Assembly (NCBI GenBank): GCA_018266075.1
Contig: JAFEBB010000043.1
Location: 1-64,000, forward strand
DNA length: 64,000 nt
Source of the DNA: Deltaproteobacteria bacterium
Lineage (GTDB): Bacteria; Myxococcota; Myxococcia; Myxococcales; SZAS-1
Direction of reading: 5' to 3'
Within the stretch, counting starts at the first letter, position 1. Every line of letters starts with the position of its first letter. This document shows, piece by piece, positions 33,112-42,336 of the stretch. The translations under genes and the position numbers were made by a program. A model generated the notes under the pieces. It worked only from the letters and a program-made list of their open reading frames with translations, was not told where the DNA came from and did not search any database.

Positions 33112-33687
33112 TCACTGCCCGTGCGCGAAGAAGCGCACCGGCTGCCCGCGGAAGCCCTGCAGCACCGTGCCCGGATCGAGCGCGTAGCCCTCGGTGACCA
33201 TCACAACCGTGGGGTTCGCCGCGTTCGACGCCTCGTCGGGACAGACGATGGCCGCGAGCAGATTCGTATTCGGCCCCAGCCCGAGGACCACCGCAGGCCG
33301 GCCGTCGTTGGCGGCGATTTGAGCGAGCCCGCCGGTGACCTCGCGCCAGCCCTGGGGACGCCCGCCCTGGAGGCTCACGAACCACTCCACCAAACGCATC
33401 GGCGGGAGATCGGGCACCGGCGTTCCCGTCCGCGCGAGGATGTCCCGCACCAGCAAGAGCGAGTGGTCCAGGGTGGGCGGGTACTTGGGGTTCGCGAGGA
33501 CGTTGAAGCTCTGGATGAGCGCCTTGAGCCGCTGCCCGCGCTCGCCCACGAAGCTCTTCCACGCCGAGCCCATGTTCGACGGCGAGTCTTCGAAGCCGTC
33601 GGCGGCGCGGCGCGCCTGGTAGCGCTTGAAGGCCTGCGCTTTCTGCTGCGCGGGGTCGAGGCGACCCTTCTTGCCGGGCGGAGCCAT
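33112..33687 (-). CDS. Protein of unknown function
   Basis: A soluble protein of about 191 residues with no recognised family. The N-terminus is basic (MAPPGKKGRLDPAQQKAQAF) and helical. The C-terminal 70 residues are beta-rich (PAVVLGLGPNTNLLAAIV, VMVTEGYALDPGT). There are no membrane helices or signal. The start at ATG 33687 was chosen over an earlier in-frame ATG at 33723 because the intervening segment is atypical. It is divergent from the REC-DUF4388-DnaJ-TPR gene with about 166 bp between. Confidence 0.55.
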   Translation of the reverse strand: MAPPGKKGRLDPAQQKAQAFKRYQARRAADGFEDSPSNMGSAWKSFVGERGQRLKALIQSFNVLANPKYPPTLDHSLLLVRDILARTGTPVPDLPPMRLVEWFVSLQGGRPQGWREVTGGLAQIAANDGRPAVVLGLGPNTNLLAAIVCPDEASNAANPTVVMVTEGYALDPGTVLQGFRGQPVRFFAHGQ

Positions 33688-33853
33688 CACCCGCAGGTCT
33701 ATCACGAGATGCGCGACCGCCACCCGCAGCCGAGCACGCCCGAGTCAACGCACCGCGCGAACTTCGGCGAGATATGAGGTGTTGGGATGCGTGCGCGGCC
33801 GGGGTAGTATCGCCGCGCCGTTTGTCCGCCCGCCTCCGCGACCAGGTGACCCC

Positions 33854-36565
33854 GTGGCGAAGACCGTGACCGCCCTCATCGTCGACGACGACCGCGCCAT
33901 GCAGCGGCTCCTCGCCGACGCGCTGACCCACGAGGGCTTCAGCGTCTGCGTCGAGAAGGACGGCGAGTGGGCGCTCAAGACCTTCGCCAAGCGCAGCATC
34001 CAGGTGGTCATCCTCGACATCCTCTTGCCCGCGGTGAACGGCTACGAGGTCGCGCGCAAGATGCGGCAGCTGCCCAAGGGGCAGAACGTCCCCCTCATCT
34101 TCATCTCTGGCGTGTACCGCGCCCCCGGGCAGCGCAAAGACGCCATCGAGAAGTACCGAGCCGTCGAGTTCCTGGAGAAGCCGTTCAAGCTCCCCGCTCT
34201 GCGCGAGGCGCTCAAGAAGGCCCTCGGCGACAGCTACCCTGACGCCAAGGCCGCCCAGGCCGAGCGCGACCGCATTGAGAAGAGCGACCCGGGCATCTAC
34301 GCCGATCGCTCCGCCGCCGAAGAGGCGAAGGCCGTGGAGGAGGAGTCGCGCCAGAAGCCGGCCAACGAGCTCTCCGCGCTGCGCGGCAACCTCTCGAGCA
34401 AGTCGTTCCCCGAGCTGCTCTCGGAGATCTACCGCTGGCGCGCCGACGGGGCGCTGCTGCTCCGGCACGACAAGGTCAAGAAGATCATCTACTTCCGCCA
34501 GGGCATTCCCTACTCGGTGAAGAGCAACCTGCTCTCCGAGTGCCTCGGCAAGATCCTCGTGAAGGAGAAGATGATCAGCGAGGCCGAGTGCGAGGAGAGC
34601 CTCAAGCGGATGAAGAGCAGCAAGCGCCAGCAGGGCACGGTGCTCATCGAGATGGGCTGCATCAGCCCGCCGAACTTGCAGTACGCGCTCAACCTCCAGC
34701 TGCAGGCCAAGCTCTTCGACATCTTCTCCTGGCAGGACGGCGACTTTCAGTTCAACACCAAGGCCGAGCTCCCGCCCGAGGCCACCGGCCTGGAGATGAC
34801 GACGTCCGCGATCATCTACGAGGGCCTCAAGCGGCACTGGGAGCTCGACGCCATCCACATGGCGATGGAGCCGTTCCAGGGCAAGTTCGTGCACCCCGCG
34901 CCCGACCCGCTGTACCGCTTCCAGGACGCCGGCCTCGACGAAGAGGAAGTCGCCCTGCTCGGCGCCTGCGACGGCCGCAAGACGGTAAAGACCCTCGCCG
35001 CGCTGGCCATCCTGCCGCCCATCGAGACCATGCGCCTGCTGCTGGCGATGAAGTTCTCGCAGATGGTGGAGTTCCGTGACGAGGCGTCGGCCGCGCCCGA
35101 GCGCGCCATTCCCGCCCCTTCCAAGTCGCACGTGCCCTGGGACACCGAGCAGGAATCGGTGCGCAACACGGCCTTGAACGACACGGACGACGACGAGCAG
35201 ACGCCGCCGCCCGCCCCGCCCGCCGAGCCGCCGCCGGATGTCTTCGCCAACGCCACCCGCCGCGGCCTGGGTGACGACGACGACGCGGGCGAGGCCACGG
35301 TCGTAGACCGCAAGGCGTACGTCCCCGGCCAGGACGCGGAGGCGGAAGAGCCGCCGCTCCAGGGCGAGCCCATCAGCAAGGTCGAGAAGGTGGACCACGG
35401 CGCGCTGCCGCCCGAGTTCGAGCCGGCCGATCCCAAGGAGCGCCGCGCGGCCAAGCCGCCGCCGCCCGTGGACGAGCCGCCCGCCAAGCCCACCAAGAGC
35501 GCGGGCAAGGGCCGCCGCGAGCGATCGACGCACGCAGCGCACGTCGAAGAGGTGACCGGCTCGCGCCTGCGACACCCGAAGTCGAAGCGGCGCCGCACCG
35601 TAGACGAGGTCTCAGCGCCGCCGCCCCCGCCGCCTTCCGCGCGCCCACCGTCGGGTCGCAACGTGGTCGTGGCGCGGCCGCCTTCGAAGCCGGGGCGCGC
35701 CGTCCCGCCACCGCCGCCGCCCGTGGCCGGCCCGCCGCCGCTCCCCAAGCGCCCGGTGAGCACCGAGGGTCCGCCGCCGATCCCCGTGGGCCTGCACCGG
35801 CCGGTGACCGCGCGCGCCGCGGGCTCGCTGTTGCCAGAGCTGTCTGCGGTGATCTCGCTGCACATCAGCGCCGAGGAGCGCGCGCTGCGTGAGCGGCTTG
35901 CGGCCGCCACGGTGGCGCTGAAGAAGAAGGACTACTTCCAGATGCTGGGCGTTGCGCCCAACGCCAGCGCCGACGCCATCAAGCAGGCGTACTTCGTGCT
36001 CGCCAAGGAGTACCACCCGGATCGCGTGTACCGCTCGGCCTCGGCCGAGGTGCGCAACCTGGCGAACGAGATATATCAATTGCTCTCGACCGCGTACGAG
36101 ACGCTCAAGGATCCCGAGGAACGCGAGCGCTACGTGTCGGATCTGGCCAAGGGCATCAAGAAGGACGTCTCCGACGAGGTCTCGAAGATCCTCGCCGCCG
36201 AGGGCAAGTTCCAGCGGGGCGAAGAGCTCTTGCGCAAGCGGCAGTACAGCGCCGCGCACGACGCGTTCCAGGAAGCGGTCGGGCTCTACGATCAGGAGGG
36301 CGAGTTCCACGCCTTCTTGGGCTGGACGCTCTTCCAGACCGACCCGCGCAACCCCGACGTCGCCCGCCGCGCCATGGACGACATCGAGCGCGCCATTCGC
36401 CTGAACCCCAAGGTCGACAAGAGCTACTTGTTCCTGGGCTACATCCACAAGGCCACGGGCCGGCCGGACAAGGCCGAGCAGCAGTTCGAGCGGGCCATCC
36501 AGTGCAACCCCGATTGCACCGAGGCGCTGCGCGAGCTGCGGCTGCTGGGGAAGTCGAAGCGGTAA
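33854..36565 (+). CDS. REC-DUF4388-DnaJ-TPR fusion protein
   Basis: A 903-residue multi-domain protein. A receiver domain (1-125) has the acidic IVDDDR start, phospho-acceptor Asp55 in VILDILLP, and EFLEKPFKLP. DUF4388 spans about 170-310 (KSFPELLSEIYRWRADG, SECLGKILVKEKMIS, IEMGCISPPNLQYAL). A long Pro/Ala/Lys-rich linker (about 420-660) follows. A J-domain (about 688-755) keeps HPD (His721) in KEYHPDRVYR, so it should stimulate an Hsp70. TPR-like helices close the protein (about 780-903). The GTG start at 33854 has AGGTGA 6 bases upstream. This links phosphotransfer to chaperone recruitment, an unusual combination known in Myxococcota. Its stop is adjacent to the stop of the convergent gene. 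Confidence 0.85.
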   Translation: MAKTVTALIVDDDRAMQRLLADALTHEGFSVCVEKDGEWALKTFAKRSIQVVILDILLPAVNGYEVARKMRQLPKGQNVPLIFISGVYRAPGQRKDAIEKYRAVEFLEKPFKLPALREALKKALGDSYPDAKAAQAERDRIEKSDPGIYADRSAAEEAKAVEEESRQKPANELSALRGNLSSKSFPELLSEIYRWRADGALLLRHDKVKKIIYFRQGIPYSVKSNLLSECLGKILVKEKMISEAECEESLKRMKSSKRQQGTVLIEMGCISPPNLQYALNLQLQAKLFDIFSWQDGDFQFNTKAELPPEATGLEMTTSAIIYEGLKRHWELDAIHMAMEPFQGKFVHPAPDPLYRFQDAGLDEEEVALLGACDGRKTVKTLAALAILPPIETMRLLLAMKFSQMVEFRDEASAAPERAIPAPSKSHVPWDTEQESVRNTALNDTDDDEQTPPPAPPAEPPPDVFANATRRGLGDDDDAGEATVVDRKAYVPGQDAEAEEPPLQGEPISKVEKVDHGALPPEFEPADPKERRAAKPPPPVDEPPAKPTKSAGKGRRERSTHAAHVEEVTGSRLRHPKSKRRRTVDEVSAPPPPPPSARPPSGRNVVVARPPSKPGRAVPPPPPPVAGPPPLPKRPVSTEGPPPIPVGLHRPVTARAAGSLLPELSAVISLHISAEERALRERLAAATVALKKKDYFQMLGVAPNASADAIKQAYFVLAKEYHPDRVYRSASAEVRNLANEIYQLLSTAYETLKDPEERERYVSDLAKGIKKDVSDEVSKILAAEGKFQRGEELLRKRQYSAAHDAFQEAVGLYDQEGEFHAFLGWTLFQTDPRNPDVARRAMDDIERAIRLNPKVDKSYLFLGYIHKATGRPDKAEQQFERAIQCNPDCTEALRELRLLGKSKR

Positions 36566-36994
36566 CTACTCGTGCTTCGGCGCGTGGTCCTCGCCAATTT
36601 GCTCGAGCTGCTCGTCGACGTGCGACGACCGCACGATCACCAGTGACGCCACCGGCGGCGGCTTTCCGTTCACGTCGACCGAGCCCATGCGGATGACCGG
36701 CGTGACCTCGATGCTCGTGGCCACACCCTCGTCGTGCAACACGGCCTTCGACCAGCTCTCGCCGTCGCGCTTGCTGCGCAGCGTGACCGTCTCGCCCTTC
36801 TCGTCGTGGCCGCGCGTGAAGGAGATGCCGGCGTCGCCCTTGAAACTCTGGCGGTAGAACCGCTCCACCAGCGCCAGCCCGTGCGGCACGTGGAAGCGCA
36901 GCGCCTTCATGTCGAGCACCTGGCCCTTCTCGCCGGGCACGGGGAACGTACCGGGCGCGCTGGTCAGGGCAACCGCAAGCAGGACCGAAATCAT
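36566..36994 (-). CDS. Small secreted protein of unknown function
   Basis: A 142-residue protein with a signal peptide (MISVLLAVALTSAPG). The mature part is beta-rich: QVLDMKALRFHVPHG, AGISFTRGHDEKGETVTL and GVATSIEVTPVI. There are no Cys and no lipobox. No family was recognised. The ATG at 36994 has GAGGTG about 4 bases upstream. It lies tail-to-tail with the REC fusion gene with no base between stops, and 20 bp downstream of the amidohydrolase gene on the same strand, so it may share that transcript. Confidence 0.6.
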   Translation of the reverse strand: MISVLLAVALTSAPGTFPVPGEKGQVLDMKALRFHVPHGLALVERFYRQSFKGDAGISFTRGHDEKGETVTLRSKRDGESWSKAVLHDEGVATSIEVTPVIRMGSVDVNGKPPPVASLVIVRSSHVDEQLEQIGEDHAPKHE

Positions 36995-37014
36995 GGGCAC
37001 CTCGTGGAACGAGC

Positions 37015-38523
37015 CTACACCGGCTCGCCGTCGAGGAAGGTGATCACGGCCTGGGCTGCGCGCGGATCGGTGCGCAAATCACCACGGAATACCGACACAT
37101 CCGCGCGCCGGCCGGCCGCCACCAGCCCCACCTGGCCCTCCTGGAACGACGCCCAGGCCGCACCCAACGTGAAGGCCCGCAGCGCCTCGTCGCCCGTGAG
37201 CCGCTCGTCGGGATCGCCATTCGACATATCTCGATATATCGCAGACTGCAGCCCGTGCCGCACGTCCTCGGTCTCGATGGGGAAGTCGGAGCCGAAGGCC
37301 AACGGGACGCCGGCCTCGAGCATCATCTTCCACGCGTACGCGCCCGCGTAGCGCTCGCGACCGAGCCGGGCCTTCGCCCATGGCCAGTCGCTCGCGTGGT
37401 GGCTGGGCTGCATCGACGCGATCACGCCGAGCTGCGCGAACCGGGTCACGTCGCGCGGGCGCACGTGCTGGGCGTGCTCGATGCGCGGGCGGGCGTCGCG
37501 GACGTGGGTGTGCGCGAGCGCGTCGGCGATGGCGTCGAGCGCGAGCGCGTTGGCCCGATCGCCAATTGCGTGGAGCGCGACCTGGAAGCCCTGGCGCATG
37601 CGCTTGGCCAGCTGGTGTGCGAGCTCTCGACGCGACTCGAAGAGCAGCCCCGTGCCGCCCTGCCCGTCTGCGTACGGCTCGAAGAACGCCGCGCCCCGCG
37701 AGCCGAGCGCGCCGTCGCAGAAGAACTTCACGCAGCGAAGCGTCAGGCGGTTCGTGGCGATGGGGCCGCCCTCGAGCACCGCGTCGGCCTGGGGATCGAG
37801 CTGGCGCTCCATGCCGTACACGCGAATGGGCAGCTCTCCGCGCGACTCGAGGCGCAGGAGGCTCTTCCACATCGCCGCGTCGAGCCCGCAGTCATGCACG
37901 CAGGTGAACCCCGCCTTGGCGCAGCGCTGGGCCGCCAGGAGCATGCGCGCGTCGAGCTCGGCGTCGGTCGGCGTGGGCAAGAGCCGCTCCACCAGCTCCA
38001 TGGCCTTGTCGACGAGGACGCCGGTCGGCTCGCCATTTGCGTCGCGCTCGATACGCCCGCCCGATGGGTCCGGCGTCTCGCGTCGAATGCCTGCCGCCTC
38101 GAGCAGGGCCGGGCTCACCCAGACAGCGTGAAAGTCGGCACGTTCGAGATATATCTTGTCTCCGCGCGCCGCCTCCGCCAGGTGCTTCGCGCTCGCCGGC
38201 TCGGGCCAGCCCGCGTCGCTCCAGCTGCGTCCGCGAACCCAACCCTTCCGTCGAGGCGCCTCACGGACGAGCGCAGCGACCTCTTGCGCGCTCCGACACG
38301 CCCGCAGGTCGAGCTGCTCCACGGTCTCGCCGAGCAGCGCCAGGTGGCCATGCGCGTCGCTCAGGCCGAAGACGGCGAACCCGCCGCCGACGTCGCGCAC
38401 GCGCTCCGAGGGCGCCTGCGTCCGCAGATCGCGAAAGCCGCCCGCGGCCACGATGCGGCCCTCGCGAACCAGGACCGCCTCGACGCCGTCCGCTCCCCAG
38501 AAACGCGCGCCCGCCAGGATCAT
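37015..38523 (-). CDS. Amidohydrolase family protein (YtcJ-like metal-dependent hydrolase)
   Basis: A 502-residue cytoplasmic enzyme of the amidohydrolase-3 type. Metal ligands are visible: the first HxH in GLSDAHGHLALLG, a conserved CDGALGSRGA loop, and HAIGDRANALALDAI with the third His. FGSDFPIE near the C-terminus carries the Asp of the fourth ligand. The N-terminal beta-sandwich (MILAGARFWG...) is present and the length matches the family. Substrate cannot be fixed; close relatives are exoenzymes acting on N-acyl amino acids or similar. The ATG at 38523 was chosen because GGGAGGG lies 5 bases upstream. It is divergent from recQ with 67 bp between. Confidence 0.85.
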   Translation of the reverse strand: MILAGARFWGADGVEAVLVREGRIVAAGGFRDLRTQAPSERVRDVGGGFAVFGLSDAHGHLALLGETVEQLDLRACRSAQEVAALVREAPRRKGWVRGRSWSDAGWPEPASAKHLAEAARGDKIYLERADFHAVWVSPALLEAAGIRRETPDPSGGRIERDANGEPTGVLVDKAMELVERLLPTPTDAELDARMLLAAQRCAKAGFTCVHDCGLDAAMWKSLLRLESRGELPIRVYGMERQLDPQADAVLEGGPIATNRLTLRCVKFFCDGALGSRGAAFFEPYADGQGGTGLLFESRRELAHQLAKRMRQGFQVALHAIGDRANALALDAIADALAHTHVRDARPRIEHAQHVRPRDVTRFAQLGVIASMQPSHHASDWPWAKARLGRERYAGAYAWKMMLEAGVPLAFGSDFPIETEDVRHGLQSAIYRDMSNGDPDERLTGDEALRAFTLGAAWASFQEGQVGLVAAGRRADVSVFRGDLRTDPRAAQAVITFLDGEPV

Positions 38524-38590
38524 GCGCCCTCCCACGATCGACGCGGGATTGTGGCATGGCTTTCCTGCTACAGGCCGCTACACTCCGCCC

Positions 38591-40183
38591 ATGCTGGCCC
38601 GCTGCGAGGCGTTGCTCCACGAGATCTTCGGCTACGCGGCGCTGCGCGAGGCGCAGAAGCAGGCCATCTCTGCGCTCTCCGAGGGCCGCGATGTCCTCGC
38701 GGTGATGCCCACCGGCTCCGGCAAGAGCCTGTGCTACCAGCTGCCCGCGCTCGCCTGCGACGGGCTCACGCTGGTCATCTCGCCGCTGCAGGCGCTGATG
38801 AAGGACCAGGTTCAGGCGCTGGAGCGGCGCGGCGTGCGCGGCGTGGGCTTTCTCAACGCCCTGCTCTCGCCCGACGAGCAGCAGAGCTGTCTCGCCGAGC
38901 TGGGCAACCGCGAGCTGAAGCTGCTGTATGTGGCGCCGGAGCGGTTCGCATCGCCCGGGTTCGTGCGCGCGCTCTCGCGCAACGACGTGAAGCTGGTGGC
39001 CATCGACGAAGCCCACTGCATCAGCCAATGGGGCCACGACTTCCGTCCCGAGTACCGCGAGCTCGCGCCGCTGCTCGAGCGGCATCCGAACGCGCTGCGG
39101 CTGGCGTTGACGGCGACGGCCACGCCTCGTGTCCGCGACGACATCGGCCACAGCCTCTCGCTGCGCCGTCCCCTTCAAGTGGTCACCGGCTCCGACCGGC
39201 CGAACTTGCGGCTCGAGGTGGAGCCGTGCCCGAGCAAGTCGAAGCTCGAGCGCATCGTCGACCTGGTTCGCGAGATCGACGGCTCGGTCATCGTGTATGC
39301 GGGCAAGCGGCGCGACGCCGAGGAGATCGCCGAGGCGCTGCAGCAGCGGCGTCAGAAGGCGATGGCGTACCACGCGGGCATGCGGCCCGATGAGCGGCAC
39401 GAGGCGCAGGACGCCTTCCACTCCGGCGAGATCCGCGTCATCTGCGCCACCATCGCGTTCGGCATGGGCATCGACAAGCCCGACGTCCGCGCCGTCATCC
39501 ACCACCGCCACCCCGCCTCGCTCGAGGGCTACTTCCAGGAGGCCGGCCGAGCCGGCCGCGACGGAAAGCCCGCGCGCGTCATCCTGCTGTCCGCGGAGAA
39601 GGACGCCTCGCTGCACCGCTTCTTCGTGGCCAACGCGTTCCCCACGCTCGACGAGCACCGGCACATCTACAAGCTGCTCCGCAAGGGCACGCTGCCGGAG
39701 CAGATGGAGTCGGTGGACGAGGAGCTGACGGCGTCGAAGGTGAAGGTGGCGCTGCGCACGCTGGAGTCTGCGGGCTACGTGGAGCGCGAGGGCTGGAGCT
39801 ACCGCACCCTCGTGCCCGCGAATCCCAAGCCACTGGATCTCACGCACCACGACGCCCAGCGCGAGCACGCGCTCACGCTCCTGCAGCACATGATCGACTA
39901 CGCGCAGAGCACCACCTGCCTGCGCGCGCGCATGCTGCGCTACTTCGGCGAGTCGCCGGTGGAGAAGTGCGGCAACTGCTCCGTGTGCCGCGGGCAGCCG
40001 ACGACTAGCCCCAAGCGCAAGCGCAAGAAGCGCCGCAGCGGTCCGGAGTGCCCGGAGTGCAGCGGCGAGATGCGCCGGCGCGAGAACCGCGCGGGCGAGC
40101 CGTTCTGGGGCTGCAAGCGCTACCCGCTCTGCAAGGGGACCATCGACATCCCCGACGAAGATCGGCCGAGCAGCGACTTCTAA
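38591..40183 (+). CDS. recQ: RecQ-type DNA helicase with topoisomerase-type zinc finger in place of HRDC
   Basis: A 530-residue 3'-5' DNA helicase. SF2 motifs are complete: motif I MPTGSGKSLCYQLP, motif II AIDEAHCISQWGHDFR with the RecQ-specific aromatic loop, motif III LTATATP, and motifs V-VI ATIAFGMGIDKPD and QEAGRAGRDG. The RecQ zinc module (CLRARMLRYFGE, CGNCSVC) is present at about 430-470. After it, instead of RQC-winged helix plus HRDC, a Lys/Arg stretch leads into a topoisomerase-I-like C4 zinc finger (CPECSGEMRRR, FWGCKRYPLCKGTI). That finger normally binds DNA in type IA topoisomerases. The start ATG at 38591 is the only good one. The 3' end is tail-to-tail with the next gene, with no gap. 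Confidence 0.9.
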   Translation: MLARCEALLHEIFGYAALREAQKQAISALSEGRDVLAVMPTGSGKSLCYQLPALACDGLTLVISPLQALMKDQVQALERRGVRGVGFLNALLSPDEQQSCLAELGNRELKLLYVAPERFASPGFVRALSRNDVKLVAIDEAHCISQWGHDFRPEYRELAPLLERHPNALRLALTATATPRVRDDIGHSLSLRRPLQVVTGSDRPNLRLEVEPCPSKSKLERIVDLVREIDGSVIVYAGKRRDAEEIAEALQQRRQKAMAYHAGMRPDERHEAQDAFHSGEIRVICATIAFGMGIDKPDVRAVIHHRHPASLEGYFQEAGRAGRDGKPARVILLSAEKDASLHRFFVANAFPTLDEHRHIYKLLRKGTLPEQMESVDEELTASKVKVALRTLESAGYVEREGWSYRTLVPANPKPLDLTHHDAQREHALTLLQHMIDYAQSTTCLRARMLRYFGESPVEKCGNCSVCRGQPTTSPKRKRKKRRSGPECPECSGEMRRRENRAGEPFWGCKRYPLCKGTIDIPDEDRPSSDF

Positions 40184-41728
40184 CTACCGCACCAGCTGCT
40201 TGGCCTGCTCCACCCACGCCTTGGCCAGCGGCTTCTGGTTGGCCTTGTTGAGGCGGTTGGTGACGTCGTCGAGCAGCCCGTCGATCTGCGCGCGATCGAT
40301 GTTGGCGGTCTTCATCTGCACCAGCGCGTTGGCGAAGTCCTCGAGCGCGTCCTCGTACTTCTTGGCCGCGAACTTGAGGTTGCCCAGCTGCACCTGCGCG
40401 TCGGGGAAGTTGTGCTGCGCGGCGAGCGCCTTCTCGAACTCGGCCTGGGCCTCGGGCGCCTTGCCCTTCTCCTGCAGCACCATGCCCAGCTGGTAGTGCG
40501 CCTTGGCGTTGAAGCCATTGGCCGCGATGGCCGCCGTGTACTCCCTGGCCGCCTTGTCCAGGTTGCCCATGCCCTTGAGCAGGTCGCCGTAGATGAGGTG
40601 GTAGCGGTCGTCGACCTTCATGGTCTTGGCGTACTTGCCCATGTACTCCTCGGCCTTCGCGGGCTGCTTGAGCAGCGCCAGCGACTTCGCGGCGTCGAAG
40701 TAGAAGAGCCCCACGTGCTCGTCGAGGCCCATGGCCTTCTCGAACGATGCGGCCGCGGTCGTCTTGCCCGCCAGCGCCTCGGCCTGACCCTTGGCGTCGT
40801 AGGCCCAGGCGTAGGTGGAGTCGGCGGCGATGGCCTGGTCGGCCAGCTTGGCGGCCTCGTCGTACTTCTGCTCGAAGCGCCGCAGCTCGCTGCGCGCGGT
40901 GAGCGCCATGGCGGTGATGCGCGGCGCGGTGTCCGACGGACCCAGCGCCTGCACGGCATCGAGATCATCCGAGGCCTTCTTCAAGTCTTGCCCGCGGGCG
41001 ATGCGCGCGCGCGCCAGGCCCACGATGGAGCGCAGGTGCTGCGAGTTGGCCTCGAGCGCCTTGGCGTAGAACTCCTGGGCGTTGATGGCGTCGCCGTCGT
41101 CGAAGTAGCTCGTCGCCAGATCGCAGGCGAAGCGCGGGCTGCGCCAGGCGATGTCCTGGGCCTTCTTCAGATAGGCGCGGGCCTCGTCGAGCTTGCCCTG
41201 CTGGTGCCGCACGCGGGCCAGCGCGTTCGCCAGACCCGAGGGCAGGCCGCCCTTGCTCTGCACGCCCTTGATGTAGCTGTCGGCGTCCTCGAGCTTGTGC
41301 TGGTTGATGAGCCAGAGCGCGTACGCGGTGAAGTGCTCGTCGATGGGCGCGTTGGTGCCCTCGGCCTGCTGCACGAAGCGCTCGGCGTTGGCCGCCTCCG
41401 ACTGCACGCCGTAGTCCGTGGCGAGCAGCACCTCGGCCAGCGCGGTCGAGGAGATCGCGAAGGAATCGGAGCTGTCGAGGGCCAGCGACTCGGCGAACTT
41501 GTCGCGAGCTTGTGCAAGGTCCTTGGGGTTGTCGCGCACGAGGATGTCGCGCGCGGCCTTGTCGAGCTCGTAGACGTTCTTCTTCGTCTGCGCGTGGCGG
41601 TAGTAGAGGAACACGCCGCCGCCGAGCACCAGCGCCGCGACCAGGATTTGCCCGAAGGCCGAACCGGCAGATTGCTTGTTTTGCCAGTCCGCCTCGTCAA
41701 CCTGAGGTTCGGGCGGGTTCGCGGCCAT
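40184..41728 (-). CDS. Membrane-anchored TPR protein
   Basis: A 514-residue protein with one N-terminal transmembrane helix (about 24-42, GQILVAALVLGGGVFLYY). The rest is tetratricopeptide repeats, about ten by pattern: ARDKFAESLALDSSDSFA, AQEFYAKALEANSQHLR, AKAHYQLGMVLQEKGKAP and others. Most of the protein should be periplasmic or cytoplasmic depending on topology; the short N-terminal tail suggests an outside-facing body. It probably acts as a scaffold. Its own gene neighbours, a lipoprotein upstream and the converging recQ, give no function. The ATG at 41728 has a GGGAGA ribosome site. Confidence 0.8.
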   Translation of the reverse strand: MAANPPEPQVDEADWQNKQSAGSAFGQILVAALVLGGGVFLYYRHAQTKKNVYELDKAARDILVRDNPKDLAQARDKFAESLALDSSDSFAISSTALAEVLLATDYGVQSEAANAERFVQQAEGTNAPIDEHFTAYALWLINQHKLEDADSYIKGVQSKGGLPSGLANALARVRHQQGKLDEARAYLKKAQDIAWRSPRFACDLATSYFDDGDAINAQEFYAKALEANSQHLRSIVGLARARIARGQDLKKASDDLDAVQALGPSDTAPRITAMALTARSELRRFEQKYDEAAKLADQAIAADSTYAWAYDAKGQAEALAGKTTAAASFEKAMGLDEHVGLFYFDAAKSLALLKQPAKAEEYMGKYAKTMKVDDRYHLIYGDLLKGMGNLDKAAREYTAAIAANGFNAKAHYQLGMVLQEKGKAPEAQAEFEKALAAQHNFPDAQVQLGNLKFAAKKYEDALEDFANALVQMKTANIDRAQIDGLLDDVTNRLNKANQKPLAKAWVEQAKQLVR

Positions 41729-41853
41729 GAAGAGATCTCCCAGTGGAATCGCGGACGACGGCGGGCAGCGGGCAATAACACCCGGCCGAACGTGACGTCA
41801 AGAAACCGCGGGAGGATCGCTCGCTTGCCCGTCCACCGACAAGTCGAATCGGA

Positions 41854-42336
41854 TCAGATGCCGCCGGTGATCTTCCAGCTGCCGTTCTCGCGGGCGAGCT
41901 TCATCTCGGCCACGTCGGCGGCGGTCTGGAAGCCGCCGTTGGCGCCGGCGTCGGCCATCTGGAAGCGGCTGGCGTAGTAGTAGTCCACGCTGGCCTTGTC
42001 CTCGGAGTTGTGGGCCACGCTCACCTTGCGCACGTCGAGGTCCAGTGCCGGCTGCGACACCGCCTTGAACTCGTCGGTGAGGATGCGCTCCAGCCCCTTG
42101 TAGTCGTAGTCGTCGCTGGGGTCGGGGGTGCCGTTGGTCTCGTAGAAGTTGGGCGAGACGAGCTTCAAGATGCCGGGCACGTCCTTGGCCTCGTAGGCGG
42201 TCTTGTAGTCCGCCACCACGCGCAGGATGGCCTCGTTGTCCTCGGTGGCCTCGATGTTGGTGCCGGGGATGAGCCGCGGCCCGCAGCCCACGAGGCCCAG
42301 CGCCACCACCCCCAACGCCGTCGCCAGCTTCCGCAT
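41854..42336 (-). CDS. NTF2/SnoaL-like lipoprotein
   Basis: A 160-residue lipoprotein with lipobox GLVGC (Cys18). The mature part has the cone-like alpha/beta pattern of the NTF2 superfamily: ILRVVADYKTAYEAKDVPGI, LKLVSPNFYETNG, a beta-sheet with VRKVSVAHNSEDKASVDYYY, and a final MKLARENGSWKITGG strand. Such domains often bind hydrophobic ligands or are non-enzymatic. No catalytic residues can be assigned. Start ATG at 42336 follows GGAGG by 11 bases. It sits 125 bp downstream of the TPR gene on the same strand. A 237-bp gap before tsf holds nothing clear. Confidence 0.7.
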   Translation of the reverse strand: MRKLATALGVVALGLVGCGPRLIPGTNIEATEDNEAILRVVADYKTAYEAKDVPGILKLVSPNFYETNGTPDPSDDYDYKGLERILTDEFKAVSQPALDLDVRKVSVAHNSEDKASVDYYYASRFQMADAGANGGFQTAADVAEMKLARENGSWKITGGI

